Source: Aspergillus flavus
Taxonomy: Eukaryota; Ascomycota; Eurotiomycetes; Eurotiales; Aspergillaceae
Direction: 5' to 3'
DNA: 64,000 nucleotides
NCBI RefSeq assembly: GCF_009017415.1
Contig: NC_092406.1
Location: forward strand, 4,898,001-4,962,000
This document shows, in pieces, positions 46,791 through 58,127 of the stretch. The position numbers and the translations under genes are program-made. The notes under the pieces were generated by a model. It had not been told where the DNA came from and did not search any database. It saw only the letters and a list, made by a program, of their open reading frames with translations. Each line of letters starts with the position of its first letter. The stretch's first letter is position 1.

Positions 46791-48767
46791 TCAGTAATCA
46801 TCGTCCGCAGTAACAGCGCGCTTCTTCTTCGCCTGCTTCTTGTTGCCCTTGAAATGCTTCTTGGAGCTACCACCCCGCACTTCCGTCACATCGATGCCGC
46901 GTTCCAGGGCGACCATTAGGCGCTCCTTACGGCCGGTCAGCTGTTGACGCATCTGCTGGCCTTGTTCGGTGTACTGTGCGTTGAAGGGGAGGGTGAGACG
47001 GCCGGCAGAACCTTTCGAGGCGTCGCCGAAGAAGCCGGTGTCGAGGTTGCGGGAGCGGGAGCCTTGCACGGGTTGTCTGGGCATAGAGAGGATGTCGGAG
47101 TCGATGTCCTCGGCCAGTTGCTCTGCTTGCATGGCCTTGAGGAGCTGTTCTTGTCGCCTCGCGGGGAGGTGGGCTATGTCGTAGAGTTCGACGTTGAACT
47201 CGTTAGGGTCAATGGGGGTCTGGCCCTCTGGCACTGGGGGCGGGTGGCAGAAGAGGAGTTTGCCATTGACGTAGTCCTTCAGGACGTAACGGGCGGCGCG
47301 GGATTCATCGGGCTGGCCCAGACCTTGAGTGGAAAAGCCACGGGCGCGGGCATAGGCGCGCAGAAGCTCGCTGCCGGTGGGGATGCCTGTGCCGCCTTCT
47401 TCGATGGGGCGGGTATGGATGGTGACTCCGTAGACGTTTTCAAGAAAATGCTTGGGGATGCGCTGGGCGATGATGGTTGCTGGACCGGTGAATTCACGCT
47501 GCTGGTCGATGGGCAGGACACCGTTGACAACCAGGTCGGCCTTAGTCGTGGCGAAGTTGGGGAACACCAGACCGGGACAATCACAGAGCATGATCTCCGG
47601 CGAGAGATACAGGGTCTGGAAGTGCTTCGTCTTACCGGGTGTAGCGGACACCGAGACCTTCTTGGCTCCGAGAAGGGCGTTGATTGTACTGGATTTACCG
47701 ACGTTGGGGTAACCGACAAGGCCAATGACTGTCTTTTGCTTGCGCGGGTTCTCTGGGTCATCGTTTTCGGGAAGAGTATCGGGGGTGTTGGAAAGGAACA
47801 GTTCTTCGAGTTCATCAACGTCGAGAATTTCTGTCCTCCGGGATCTGCTCGAGCCAGGAAGTTTCAATCCTCCATCATGTTCCTCCTGTGGCGCCTCAGT
47901 CGACTGCTCTTCGATTGTCGTCTCAGCCAGCTTCTCCGCGACCTCTTCATCCTCACTGTCGCCCTGTTCCGCAAGCTGTGCGTCAATCTTTTCCTTCGCT
48001 AGCTGGGCGGAAAAGAACCGGAAGCTGATGTTATTGCGATCGAAGTAGTCTGCCCAGGCCTCTCGTTGCTTCTCAGTAAGCATATCTGCCTTGTTGACGA
48101 GGAGAAGGTTCTCTTTCTTGGGATCAATCTCCTTCACGTAGGACTCGAGATCCTCCGACCGGAAATGTAACGGGTTTCGAGCATCGACAATCTGCACAAC
48201 CAGATCCGACCGTTCAATGACACGCCAAAGCTGTCGCCAGACTTCCAAGTTCCGCTCAAACGGCGTCATCAATAGATCGTGATTCTCCTGGAGCTCAGCC
48301 AGCCCTCTGCGCCAGCTCAAGAAACTCTCCCTCTCCATAACATCGAGCTGTTGCCGCGTCGTCGTCGAATCCCACTTCGGTCGTCTCGGAACGGTCAGTC
48401 GTCCTCTGTTCTTCTGGTGCTTCTTCACAGCCGACTTCTCCTCGGACGCGGAGAGGAGATAAGGGTTCTTCTGATCGGCATGAATAATCTTAACATTGTT
48501 CATCTTCTCGGCGGTAAAATCGGTGCCCGCCAGTTCGGCGGTGCTCAAAAACTCGTCCAGAGCGGCTTGTTCTGTGATACTGCGCATCTTCACCCAGGCG
48601 GCGTCCTCCTTGGCATTAGTGATGTATGTCTCTCCGTTCATATCCTTTCGTGCGACGGCTTGGTTGTGCGAGGCTTTCTTCATGTTCGACGCCTTCCCTT
48701 TTCCGAAACGATCCTTCATGAGGCTGTTGCCCAGCCCCACGGAGTTTTTGGACTTTGCGAGAACCAT
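46791..48767 (-). CDS. lsg1: Large-subunit GTPase Lsg1, 60S ribosome export/maturation factor
   Basis: This cytoplasmic GTPase recycles the export adaptor Nmd3 from pre-60S particles. It is a single exon of 658 aa, close to yeast Lsg1. It is a circularly permuted GTPase: the G4 motif NKAD (LLLVNKADMLTEKQ) comes before G1 (GLVGYPNVGKSSTINALLGA), with the permuted-type G3 DCPGLVFP after it. The N-terminus MVLAKSKNSVGLGNSLMKDR and the YITNAKEDAAWVKMRSITEQ block are typical of Lsg1. An acidic insert lies between G4 and G1 (EQGDSEDEEVAEKLAE). The C-terminus is Lys-rich (KKHFKGNKKQAKKKR). It is divergent from LTV1 across 533 bp. A 352-codon antisense frame within it is a composition shadow. Confidence 0.96.
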   Translation of the reverse strand: MVLAKSKNSVGLGNSLMKDRFGKGKASNMKKASHNQAVARKDMNGETYITNAKEDAAWVKMRSITEQAALDEFLSTAELAGTDFTAEKMNNVKIIHADQKNPYLLSASEEKSAVKKHQKNRGRLTVPRRPKWDSTTTRQQLDVMERESFLSWRRGLAELQENHDLLMTPFERNLEVWRQLWRVIERSDLVVQIVDARNPLHFRSEDLESYVKEIDPKKENLLLVNKADMLTEKQREAWADYFDRNNISFRFFSAQLAKEKIDAQLAEQGDSEDEEVAEKLAETTIEEQSTEAPQEEHDGGLKLPGSSRSRRTEILDVDELEELFLSNTPDTLPENDDPENPRKQKTVIGLVGYPNVGKSSTINALLGAKKVSVSATPGKTKHFQTLYLSPEIMLCDCPGLVFPNFATTKADLVVNGVLPIDQQREFTGPATIIAQRIPKHFLENVYGVTIHTRPIEEGGTGIPTGSELLRAYARARGFSTQGLGQPDESRAARYVLKDYVNGKLLFCHPPPVPEGQTPIDPNEFNVELYDIAHLPARRQEQLLKAMQAEQLAEDIDSDILSMPRQPVQGSRSRNLDTGFFGDASKGSAGRLTLPFNAQYTEQGQQMRQQLTGRKERLMVALERGIDVTEVRGGSSKKHFKGNKKQAKKKRAVTADDDY

Positions 48768-49300
48768 GGTGACTGTGTGGTGAAGTGACTCGACTGACAG
48801 TACACCAAAATTGAAATAAAACCTTCCGATGGGGGAGTGGAAGGGGAAAGGAGGAAGAAAGAGGGGAGAATGGAGGGGAAATGCGAAGAGGCAAAGCGAC
48901 GGAGAGAATTATTAATTTTGTTCCATTTGGCGATGATCTATCGCCCAATCAGGCAAGCCCCGCCGATAAGATAAGAATGGCTGACTCAGCACGTTTTTTC
49001 CCCTGTTGAGAAGTAAAGACAAGTATGCCAGTAATTCTATACCGAGTAATTGATATAGAGAGTCAATCATCAGTGCTAATACTATCGCCGTTGATTCGCA
49101 TCGTGCCATATCCTCTCTACCCACAGCACGTCCCCCACGTCGCTGCCTGAGGACGACCAGTTGGGCATTCCGATAAGCCCTCACGTGACGCTATCACATC
49201 CCACTTTGACGATTTTTTTGCTCCCAAGGTCCATACAATATCAACCCCCTCAGGCTGAAAATCTGCATTTTAGTTGATCACACCCATCGCAGTCGCCAAA
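48768..49300. promoter_or_regulatory. Shared divergent promoter of LSG1 and LTV1
   Basis: This is 533 bp between two start codons read in opposite directions. It contains TCACGTGA at 49,181-49,188, the palindromic E-box preferred by Cbf1-type factors, about 110 bp from the LTV1 ATG, and an AGGAAA/GGGGA purine-rich stretch at 48,830-48,890 on the LSG1 side. Both genes serve late ribosome maturation, so joint control is plausible. Confidence 0.5.
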
Positions 49301-50820
49301 ATGCCTCCCCGCAAGCAGTGGATGTATGTGGCTTTCCCAATAGGATCTATGGATTGTCCAGTGACTAACATATTGCAAATAGCGATAAAAAGAATGCAAC
49401 TACATACCAACTCTTCCACCGATCCCAAAATGACCCCCTGATTCACGACGCCTCAGCCGATGACCGTGTTCTGGCCCCGGTGTCAGGCCCTGCAGCAGGT
49501 AGCTTTACCCTCGAAGCCCGCGGTAAGAAGCTCTCGGATTTAGCTAGTGAGTTTGGGGGCGAGTCCGTCCGGAAAAACGAAGGTGAAGCCGCGAACTATG
49601 GTATTTTCTACGACGACTCGAAATATGATTACATGCAACATTTGCGTGAACTGAACACCGGTGGTGGTGATTCATATTTCGTGGAAGCGAAGAGCAAGGA
49701 CAAGGGCAAGGCTAAGGGGATGAAGCTGGAAGATGCTCTGCGACAAGTCACTCTGGACGATGCGAGAAGCGAGTACGGACCGGGAAGTGTCTACGGATCT
49801 GATATGCGTTCAACTGCCTCGTCCTATGTCCGGCAACCGACCTACCAGGATCAGCAGAACGTGCCTGATGCGATTGCTGGATTCCAGCCTGATATGGATC
49901 CCCGTCTGCGGGAAGTATTGGAGGCTCTTGAGGATGAGGAATATGTTGACGCAGACGACGAGGAGGATGTGTTTGGCCAATTAACCACTCAGGCGGAGGA
50001 GATGGACCAGGGTGATTGGGAGGATACGTTGTTTGACGAGGAAGATGATGATGGATGGGAGTCTGATGCCACTGAGAAGGCTCCCGTGCAGCCCAGCACA
50101 AGCGACTACAAACCACCGCAGAGGGATGAATTCGCCCAGAATAAGTCCCAGGATGCTGAACCGGGTGAACTGCCCGCTCACGATGCGCCGGCTCCAGATA
50201 TGGACCCGGATGACCAGGGATGGATGCGCGAGTTTGCTAAATTCAAGAAGGAGGGTAAAGTGAAGGCTGCGCCGGCAGCACCGCCCAGCATTGTTCCCTC
50301 GGAGCAACGAAGCACTCTTGCCTCTACTATTTTCACAGTAGGAGGTACCCCCATCCGCAGAAAGAAGCGTAAGGGTGCACTCACGAACCCTTCGGCATAC
50401 TCTATGACCTCTTCCGCCTTGGCCCGGACGGAAGGGCACCGACTGCTTGATGATCGGTTTGACCGGGTGGAGGCGCTCTACGCTCTTGACGAGGGAGATG
50501 AGTACGATGATAGTATGTCCATGGTCAGCGGTATGACCGGCATGACCGGCATGACAGGCTTCTCAACCGCCTCATCGCAGGCCCCCAGTCTGATCGACGC
50601 CAACGGAGCAGCCGTGGCTCCCCGCCATGATTTCAACAACGTTATGGATGACTTTCTTGCAGGCTGGGACGGCAACACAAGCGCCCAAGCGAAGCGCAAG
50701 GGTGCCAAGGCAAAGAGAGGCAAGAATGGTAACGAAGCAATTGGAATCAAAATGTTGGACGAGATCCGACAAGGATTGGGTCCCGCCAAGATGCCAGGAA
50801 GAGCCTCTGGACGGGCATAA
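49301..50820 (+). CDS. ltv1: Ltv1, 40S ribosomal subunit biogenesis/export factor
   Basis: Ltv1 binds pre-40S particles near uS3 and must leave, after casein-kinase phosphorylation, for the small subunit to mature. The true start is a 23-nt first exon (49301-49323, MPPRKQWI), with intron 49324-49382 and exon 2 at 49383-50820, giving 486 aa. Without exon 1 the frame begins late. Family features: IDKKNATTYQLFHRSQNDPL at the N-terminus, a strongly acidic middle (EDEEYVDADDEEDVFG), and the C-terminal RRKKRKGALTNPSAYSMTSS block, followed by DRFDRVEALYAL. A small repeat, GMTGMTGMTG, is specific to this protein. Confidence 0.94.
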
Positions 50821-52121
50821 TGCTTCAACGATTGTGATGATACCTTTCGATTTCTTTAGAATACGGTTTCTGGCGTCCCGGTTTCAATGCCCTTATGTTG
50901 CATGATAGATGTCCATTTTTCGACTAGTTAAAAGTTTTCCAACCACCACATAGTACTTGGCTTACTTGGTGAATCAATGAAACTTTGACACGTCTTTGTA
51001 ATTTATCACCCCTTGTTGCAAGCAGGTACATCAGAGAACTCAACCTTTGCAGTGGGTGAGCGCACTGGATTTTGCTATGTTTACGCTCAACTCGGCGATA
51101 CTCTTTGTGCTCATGTCTCCCACACACTCCACTAGAAAGATACCAATTCTCGGCTACTATTCCCTATAGATACCCAGTATCTGGTAAGACGCCAGCCCAT
51201 TGACTCAAGGGTATATCACGCAGTTCGTATCTGACTCGCTCTGACTCAGAAGTCAGTACTCCTTGATAAGGTATATCTGTACTTAGTATATACGAAGAAC
51301 CAGACACTTCTCTCGAAGAATAAGCAAGGCAATACCTCTCTCAGCCATTCTTCCTCGAACAAGATCTCATGCTCAATTGATATCTAAACCGGCTGTACAC
51401 ATGTGAGGGTAAGATCTTTTCTTCTTCTTGGGACTTTGAATACATTTGCAAGTATAACAATGATGATATAAATCCACTCGCCAAAAAGATTCTCCTGTAA
51501 AGCGTAAGTGCAGGGGATATACGATTAGCTATATCGTCTGATTATATGTTTATTATCTTCTTTATGCTTAGATAGTACTCTATGTGTAAAGTAGCTCCCA
51601 GGACTAAAAATTATGGCGTTCTAGATATGTGTTCCTCCGTTGTGGTATCATGCCCTAGTGCCGATACTCAATATATATATCTAGTCTTTGTGAATGAACA
51701 AGCATTCATAAAACATCTCACAGACAAGGATAGACATAACACCCATTCTCCAAGTTTCCCATACTCTGAACCAACAAACACAATCTAATCGCCTCGGCTG
51801 ACGAAGTGACCCCAAAGACGCATGAGGAGAAATAGCGGGGGTGGTCCGGGTGGGTCACGACATGAGGATATCCGTCCTATCGCCAGGTAGGCCGGGAGAT
51901 AATCGATGGATTCAGTCCGCGATAAGAAATCCAGTAACGACATGATTGGTCTCAACAAGCGAAGCATTGCCGAGCAGTCGAATTAGAAATGTCCTCATCT
52001 CATCATCCAAGTGGAGACGAAGCATGTCTGGGAACATATAAAAGATACCTGACGACACACCTCGTGTGGACCAAACCAAGCAATTGATTGATCTAACCCC
52101 TGCTATTGCTATCGAGACAAA
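50821..52121. other. Intergenic region between LTV1 and the amidohydrolase gene
   Basis: This is 1.3 kb, AT-rich, with TA-rich stretches at about 51,160-51,300 and 51,530-51,700. No coding signal. The last few hundred bases are the promoter of the next gene. Confidence 0.45.
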
Positions 52122-53550
52122 ATGCACGTTCAAGAGTATCAGTATCGTTTGATCGAGAGCGTTCAGACGGCTCTTGAGAAATATGATTCCGAGTTGAAGA
52201 GTATTAATCATCAGGTAAGTATCCTCTAACTAATACTATCTCGATTTGTGTCATCATTATCTCTAACTCTATCTAGATCTGGTCAAACCCCGAACTAGGC
52301 TACGAGGAATACAAAGCCCACGACCACATCTGCACACTATTCGAAAACCTCAAGTCAGAAGGCTACGAAGTGCGCCGCAGCGCCTATGGACTCGAAACAG
52401 CCCTGGAAGTCTCATACACGCACGGCACAGGCGGGCGCGTTGTCGCCTTCAACGCAGAATACGACGCCCTCCCCGGAATCGGACACGCATGTGGCCACAA
52501 CTTAATCGCGACAAGCTCAATTGCGGCATTCATCGCGACCTGCGAGGCCCTGAAGGCCCGGTACCCAGATGGACCGGGGTACACCGTCCGACTGCTGGGC
52601 ACGCCGGCGGAAGAATCCGGCGGTGGAAAGGTGCGCTTGTTAGAGAATGGAGCGTACAAGGATGTGGATGCTTGTCTGATGGTGCATCCTATGCCGATGG
52701 CGCCTGATGATCCGGAGCTGCTGAGTGTGGCGACAGTGCTGCCGGGTGGGTTTCTTGCGAATGATAAGGTGACGGTGACGTTTACGGGGAAGCCGGCGCA
52801 TGCGGCTGCGGCGCCGTGGGAGGGGGTTAATGCGCTTGATGCTGTGGTGGCGGCCTATGTTAATATTTCTCTGCTGCGACAGCAGATCCTGCCCAGTCAG
52901 CGGATTCATGGGGTTATTTCGCACGGTGGAGATCGACCGAATGTGATTCCTATGTCGGCGTCTGTGGACTATTATATCCGGTCACCCAGTCTCAAGACAT
53001 TGAAGCCTTTGACCGAAAAGGTGATTAAGTGCTTCGAAGCTGCCGCGACTGCTACCGGGTGTAAAGTTGAGTTTGATTGGTATGTTATTTCTCTTCTGAC
53101 AGGGCTTCAGACCACATCATTAACTGTGAATTAGGGGCATCTCGTACGCCGATCTGAAGACCAACACACCCATCTGTGAGAATTACGTTACCGCCATGCG
53201 CGCAATGGGACACCATACGATTTTTGATAATTCAGGAAAGAAGGGAGTCTTGGGTGGCGCCTCTACCGATATGGGTTCGTATTACTGGCCATGATTCAGC
53301 TCCAGAAACCAGTACTGACATTTGTCTTGTAGGCAACGTCACCTATGCCGTGCCCGGCTTTCATGGAATGTTCACCATTCCAGCCGAGGGGGTGAATCAT
53401 ACGCCACAGTTTACCAACGGTGCTGGATCGCCGGAGGGGTATAAGCGTAGTCTTGCTTGTGCGGCTGGTATGGCTGTTGTTGCATGTCAGATTTTGGTGG
53501 ATGATAAAGTTGCGGAGCAAGTGAAGAAGGACTTTGAGAAGGACGACTAA
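52122..53550 (+). CDS. Peptidase M20 family amidohydrolase (PM20D2-like)
   Basis: This is a metal-dependent hydrolase of amide bonds in small peptides or N-acyl amino acids. Exons are 52122-52214, 52277-53079, 53135-53274 and 53333-53550, giving 417 aa. Exon 1 gives the N-terminal helix; exon 2 opens IWSNPELGYEEYKAHD. Metal and catalytic signatures: FNAEYDALPGIGHACGHN, LLGTPAEESGGGK (two Glu), and CLMVHPMPM. The dimerisation-domain signatures are VTFTGKPAHAAAAPWEG and HGVISHGGDRPNVIPMSA. Later motifs: GASTDMGNVTYAVPG and NHTPQFTNGAGSPEGYKRS. There is no signal peptide, so it should be cytosolic. The substrate is unknown; relatives act on beta-alanyl dipeptides. The 5' and middle exons are GC-richer than their surroundings. 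Confidence 0.92.
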
Positions 53551-56273
53551 GTATATGGTAAAGGTAGGGGATGGTTGGGATATAAGTAAGGCTTATGATG
53601 TTATAAATTACATCACATTTTTCTAAGCATCTTCACCTCCTCAAGAGATAGTAATCTGATATATCTGGAGTATCCATCAATTGCGATATTCTCAGCCAAC
53701 GGCAATAACTGATTTCGTAAAATCTCAGACTTACAGCTCTGTCTTGAAATGCAAGAGCAACAAGCTATGACCAGCCCATCAGTGACTTCAGGTGCCGTAG
53801 ATGAGGTTCTCTCAATGTGTGAAATCGCCAACGGATGAAAAGCACTACATCATGAGAAGTTCTACGAACAAGGACCTGTTGAACAATCTACAACATAGTC
53901 AGCATATTCAGATCGTCTAGGGGAAGTGAGCAGTATGTATCTGGAGAATACATCTTTAAAAATACCCAACTCACTCTGAGATTTCATTGTCCGCTCAAAG
54001 CCGAAGACATAGATCAGAGTCAGCATTCATAAAGGCGAAACAGAAATCTAACTTACTAAGAGAATCTATCAAATAACTCAGTAACTCGGATTCCATCACC
54101 TCTCTCACCTAGTAGACCCTCATAACAGAAATCAAAACAACCCACACCAAGACCAGTCCCTCTACCAAACCACCAAACCCAAGCGGTGAGCCCAAACCCA
54201 ACTACATCCTCTCTACCTTCACAAAAACCCCAAGAACCCAGACTCAAAACCCTCCTCAAGTAGCACATAGCACAGAAACCCAGCCACAAAACCGGCTATT
54301 CTCCAGGGAATACCAACGCTCCAGAACCGGTAAGAGAACAGTCCACATCCAGATGCAGCCATGCCGTATCACCACGTCGTGCCAATACGTGGACACCACG
54401 AACCCAACGCAATCGTTCCTGCCATGTAATGCAGGTGGGATCCACTCACCCAGAGGAAAATATTCTCCGATGATAGGTCTAGATTCTTTCTTCTGTTTAC
54501 TGGGTTAGATTCTTGTTTCCGGGTTCTTCCGGAGGTGAGTTCTGTCTTGTAGAATTATTAGAGGGTCTGAGTTTATTGAGGCTTACATTAGTGGATAGTA
54601 GAGTATCTAGAAGGATATCCCTCTACCACGGGAGCCACGTAGTCTCGTCCACGATCTGCAAACAGGGTATCCCCAACCATAGAAAGGGACCCATCCAGCT
54701 ACCGAGATCAGATATGAGCTGTCCCCGGAATCGCTGGAAGTAAAACAAGCAAGTCCGATCCCACCGACCTGACTCGTAAGAGATAAGATACACCACGAGA
54801 ATAAGAGATAAAGGCTTTAAAACAAGGAAGGTCATATTTAGTATACCCGCCGATTCCGTCCCACCTATGAAGATAATAAACGGGTTAGATATACCATAAT
54901 TATAGATCGATGCACCTGAGAGATTGGATCTAGACAGGTATAGCCAGAGTCAATCATAGAAAAGAACCCGATTTAATCCAGATACCCAAGTGAGGACATC
55001 CGGAAATATCCGATCAATCTAGCACACACCAGCAAATAGATCAACAACTACAAGGACAGTACATATCCCAGCAAGTAAGCACACCAACCAAAGTACCAAG
55101 TACCAACACCATCTCACACGACCACATCTCCTCAGCCCCAAACGAACATTCCAGAATACTTCCAGAAACCCCAAGGTCTTGGCGGGGCCAAACAACCCCT
55201 CATCTGGACCATGGGCGCCATGCATCTTGGGACATTAGTTCCTGTTGGCAGGATTATTATAGGATAAGGCTGGAGGGGAAAAGATGTAGGATGGGATTTA
55301 GCGCCATACGCGACTCGTATACGGATTCAGTTAGTCAATTCAATTATTCATTGTTATTGCTTTAGTTCTGCTGGGTTGCTTTAAGGTAGTTTAGGTTCTA
55401 AGGAGTAGAGAAGGGATATCCGTTCGGGTTTCTTGCCTTTTTGATTTTGATCGATGCATCATCTTACAGTAAGTAGTATAGTCCTATGGAGTAAGATCTA
55501 CTCATTCTACTGTCTATATTAGATAGATGGATTAGATTATATTTCTACCCGGATAACCCTATCTCCACCGGAATCATATTATTCCTAAACCCTAACATCC
55601 ATTATAACATTATATACTATCCCACGATAATAATCTCATCCACTGCAAAGCTTGACCACAAGTACCATCCATCCATAGCTGACCGCACGAAATCCCTTAT
55701 TTTAACTTTCTGACTTTCCAATCCATGGGTCTAGGCTTACTTTTGAGTTTAGACTGTAGGGAAGGTTTACTATTGACATGGTTCTGACATGAAGGTGAAT
55801 GTATGTCTCCGATTCTGGGGTTCCTGGGGATGACTCGATGTCTTGTGACCTCGATGTATGCATGTATGTGGATATGTACAGGTTAAAATTTATGAGCTGG
55901 TCATTGCGTTTAGGATTTCTTTGTTGGGAAATCTGGGAAGAGGCGGGTATGTTATCATCTTCATTAAAAAAATAAATAAATAAAAAAAAAATACTAATTG
56001 GCCAATCAGTCACACACACAAGAGTAGACAATACATCATTTACATCACTGGCACCAGCACATACATACATTGACTTCCCCCAAACCGGGAAGATTACACA
56101 CCGGATGAGATCAGAAGAAAGAGATAGAAAGATAGATCAGATCCGAATCACAAAACGGAAAAAACACCAAGACCCGAATTAAGACGCCAAGCAGCTCATG
56201 GAACCAGCCATGTCGCAATCAGTCTGGACGATCAGCAGTGGGAGACGCAGAGTCCGAGGAGAAAGACAGAAAT
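53551..56273. other. AT-rich intergenic region with possible decayed membrane-protein gene
   Basis: This is 2.7 kb. The minus strand from about 55,225 to 54,060 holds several hydrophobic open stretches. These are 55,225-55,019 (start MHGAHGPDEGLFGPAKTLG), about 54,940-54,640 (MTFLVLKPLSLILVVYL), and about 54,460-54,240 (HYMAGTIALGSW, later IAGFVAGFLCYVLLEE), interrupted by stops. I could not join them across good splice sites. An A-rich tract lies at 55,964-55,991. The remainder (55,300-55,700) is TA-rich and featureless. Confidence 0.35.
54056..55225 (-). pseudogene. Candidate relic of a polytopic membrane-protein gene
   Basis: Three hydrophobic blocks in different frames, separated by in-frame stops, lie in the same order on the minus strand. 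They may be exons of an unrecognised gene or a decayed one. No family could be recognised. G+T-rich coding strand composition, which readily gives Leu/Val/Trp/Gly codons, is a simpler alternative. Confidence 0.2.
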
Positions 56274-57196
56274 TTAGCCGGGGTCGGTGGGGGAGTACAC
56301 CGTCTGACAGATGGGGCACTTGTACTGGCCATAGGCGAACCATGACGCAAGACAGGAAGCGTGGAAAGCGTGGTTACACTGATTCAGAACGAGGACACTG
56401 CGGTCGCCGTCGCGGTAGCGGTACCGCATGCGATCTGATTCGAGCAGAGGAGGGTCAGCGTCAGGGGTAAGCGTGTCGTGACTGTGGAGAGCGGTGGTCG
56501 AGCGATAATGAGGAAGGATGCAGGCCGGTTCTGGAGAGGACGGTAGCGTGTCTTGCGAAGACGACGGGACGACGAGAGTCGAAAGGCAGATGGAACTGGG
56601 AGAAAGCACCAAAGCAAATCAGAGAGCGTGAACACAACGAAACGGGTCCTGATGATAACGGCCAAGCCCACTAGTGCCAGCCCTGTCCCCGCATCTCCAG
56701 GGCCAAGACTCCCGAGGTGCTCCAACAATGGGATGCGCAACCCTACCAGGTTTCTTGAGCGTAGTGCCGTTGCCGTTGCTGCTGCTCCCCATTTTCCGAT
56801 CGGGTCAACTCTTCCAGCCATCGCTCCACCGTCACCTGTCGCATGCACCCATTGACCTGGAGTAGGTGCACTTCAGCAGCTCTTCTCGCCGCCGCTCGTC
56901 GACGGTGATGCCACATAATCAGCCTGTCTTGGGTTGTCAACCATTTGCTGGTGCTTGGCAGAATAGATCATATCTCTGGGTAGTAGTTGTGAAAAAGGAG
57001 ACAATGCGAAGAGACCCAACCGCCCACATTGGTAGATGACCAGTCCCAATCGAAATGCATGGAAGATTCTCTCCTGCAGCGGGGATCATGGACTCAACGA
57101 ATGAACTCACATGGGGACCAAGCTAATGGCGCCAAAGAGCAGTACTGCTCCGACCACAACACCGGCGATTTCAGAGCCGGGCGGATCACCCGCCAT
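56274..57196 (-). CDS. Membrane-anchored RING-H2 zinc-finger protein, probable E3 ubiquitin ligase
   Basis: Rebuilt from three exons: 57196-57111, 56923-56747 and 56595-56274, in phase for 194 aa. Exon 1 encodes MAGDPPGSEIAGVVVGAV and the rest of one hydrophobic helix (LLFGAISLVPM). Exon 2 is basic (HHRRRAAARRAAE) and helical. The second intron (56596-56746) splits the codon of the first zinc Cys: only the spliced reading gives CSIC. After an insert of about 57 residues come CNHAFHASC and CPIC, completing C-x2-C, C-x-H-x2-H-x2-C, C-x2-C. The insert between the first two and the next ligands is unusually long. The role is likely substrate ubiquitination at a membrane. It is divergent from the Na+-ATPase gene. 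Confidence 0.75.
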
Positions 57197-58127
57197 AGCA
57201 CGGGCGACACGACGGTGGTGATGTCTCGTGTCAATACGAGAACGACAAGAGGAGTAACTAACTGGCAACAGATCCAATAAGATGTATCAGATATGGAGGA
57301 TCGGATAGGTCGGCTCGAACAGCGGCGTCGGGATTCGCATAGGGCCGGGTCAGGACCACGATAAGAGCAGAGAGTGGGGGGAAGGGAGGAGGGAGGGGGG
57401 ACGAGTAACCAGTCAGAGGAAACGACGTAGAATTATTTTTGGCCGAAATCGAAGAGCGATGGGGGCAGCTTTTCAAGCGGCGAGTGGCTCTCAGACCCCC
57501 TCCAGTTGCGTATTGGCCAAGACCGACCAAGCGTGCAGAGAAGCCGAGGCGGGAAATAATCCAAGAGGTGCCAAGCCTCCCGCGCCCCGGAACCCTCTTG
57601 GCATTCCGCTGGGTCGACGACGGTCTGGCCAGTCATTTGCCTCTGCCCAGCGTTAAGCGACGCTCACGTGGCGACGGCATTGGTCGAATGCGTCATAATC
57701 CAACCATCGTTTGCCTCCAAACCCAAGGTTATGCGCCAAGACTCTCGTGCTCTACCGGCCCTTATTGGCGCTTGGCTTTTTCAATCACCCGTTCTCGATA
57801 ATCAAGGGAATCCATGCCAAGAGGTGAATCTTTGTTCGCGTCATGATCCAAGAGCAACATATAAACCCGAGATCTCCCCGCCTCCTCCCGGATGGAAAAG
57901 AAAGAAAAGGTTAAATCTCCTCCCTCAATTCCTCCCCGATCCATAGCTACTCCAATTCCAAGGTGTATTCTCTACCGGGTGTAGGTGTATGGACTCGCAT
58001 TGCCTGGAGGATACAATCTATATGGAGCCTCCCTAAGGACAAGCCCCACTGTTAGATTCTATCATATCACACAACCTTTCCCTGAACCCATTGATACAAA
58101 CACAACTACACATAGACATACAACAAC
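57197..58127. promoter_or_regulatory. Divergent promoter region of RING gene and Na+-ATPase
   Basis: This is 931 bp between two divergent start codons. It holds a cluster of PacC-type hexamers (listed separately), one CACGTG at 57,665-57,670, and pyrimidine-rich sequence close to the ATPase start. Short frames on both strands show no protein features. Confidence 0.55.
57516..57821. promoter_or_regulatory. Cluster of six GCCAAG sites (PacC/Rim101-type core)
   Basis: The PacC core is GCCARG. GCCAAG is on the plus strand at 57,516-57,521, 57,570-57,575, 57,735-57,740 and 57,816-57,821. It is on the minus strand at 57,597-57,602 and 57,771-57,776. Six in 306 bp compares with about one per kilobase expected on both strands for the degenerate core. 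PacC is the fungal alkaline-pH regulator, and ENA-type ATPase genes are known alkali- and salt-induced targets. Sites are seen; binding is inferred. Confidence 0.6.

Noticed and set aside
46944..48002. Open frame of 352 codons on the plus strand
   Set aside because: It lies wholly antisense to the LSG1 coding sequence, has no family motif, and is explained by codon composition of the opposite strand.
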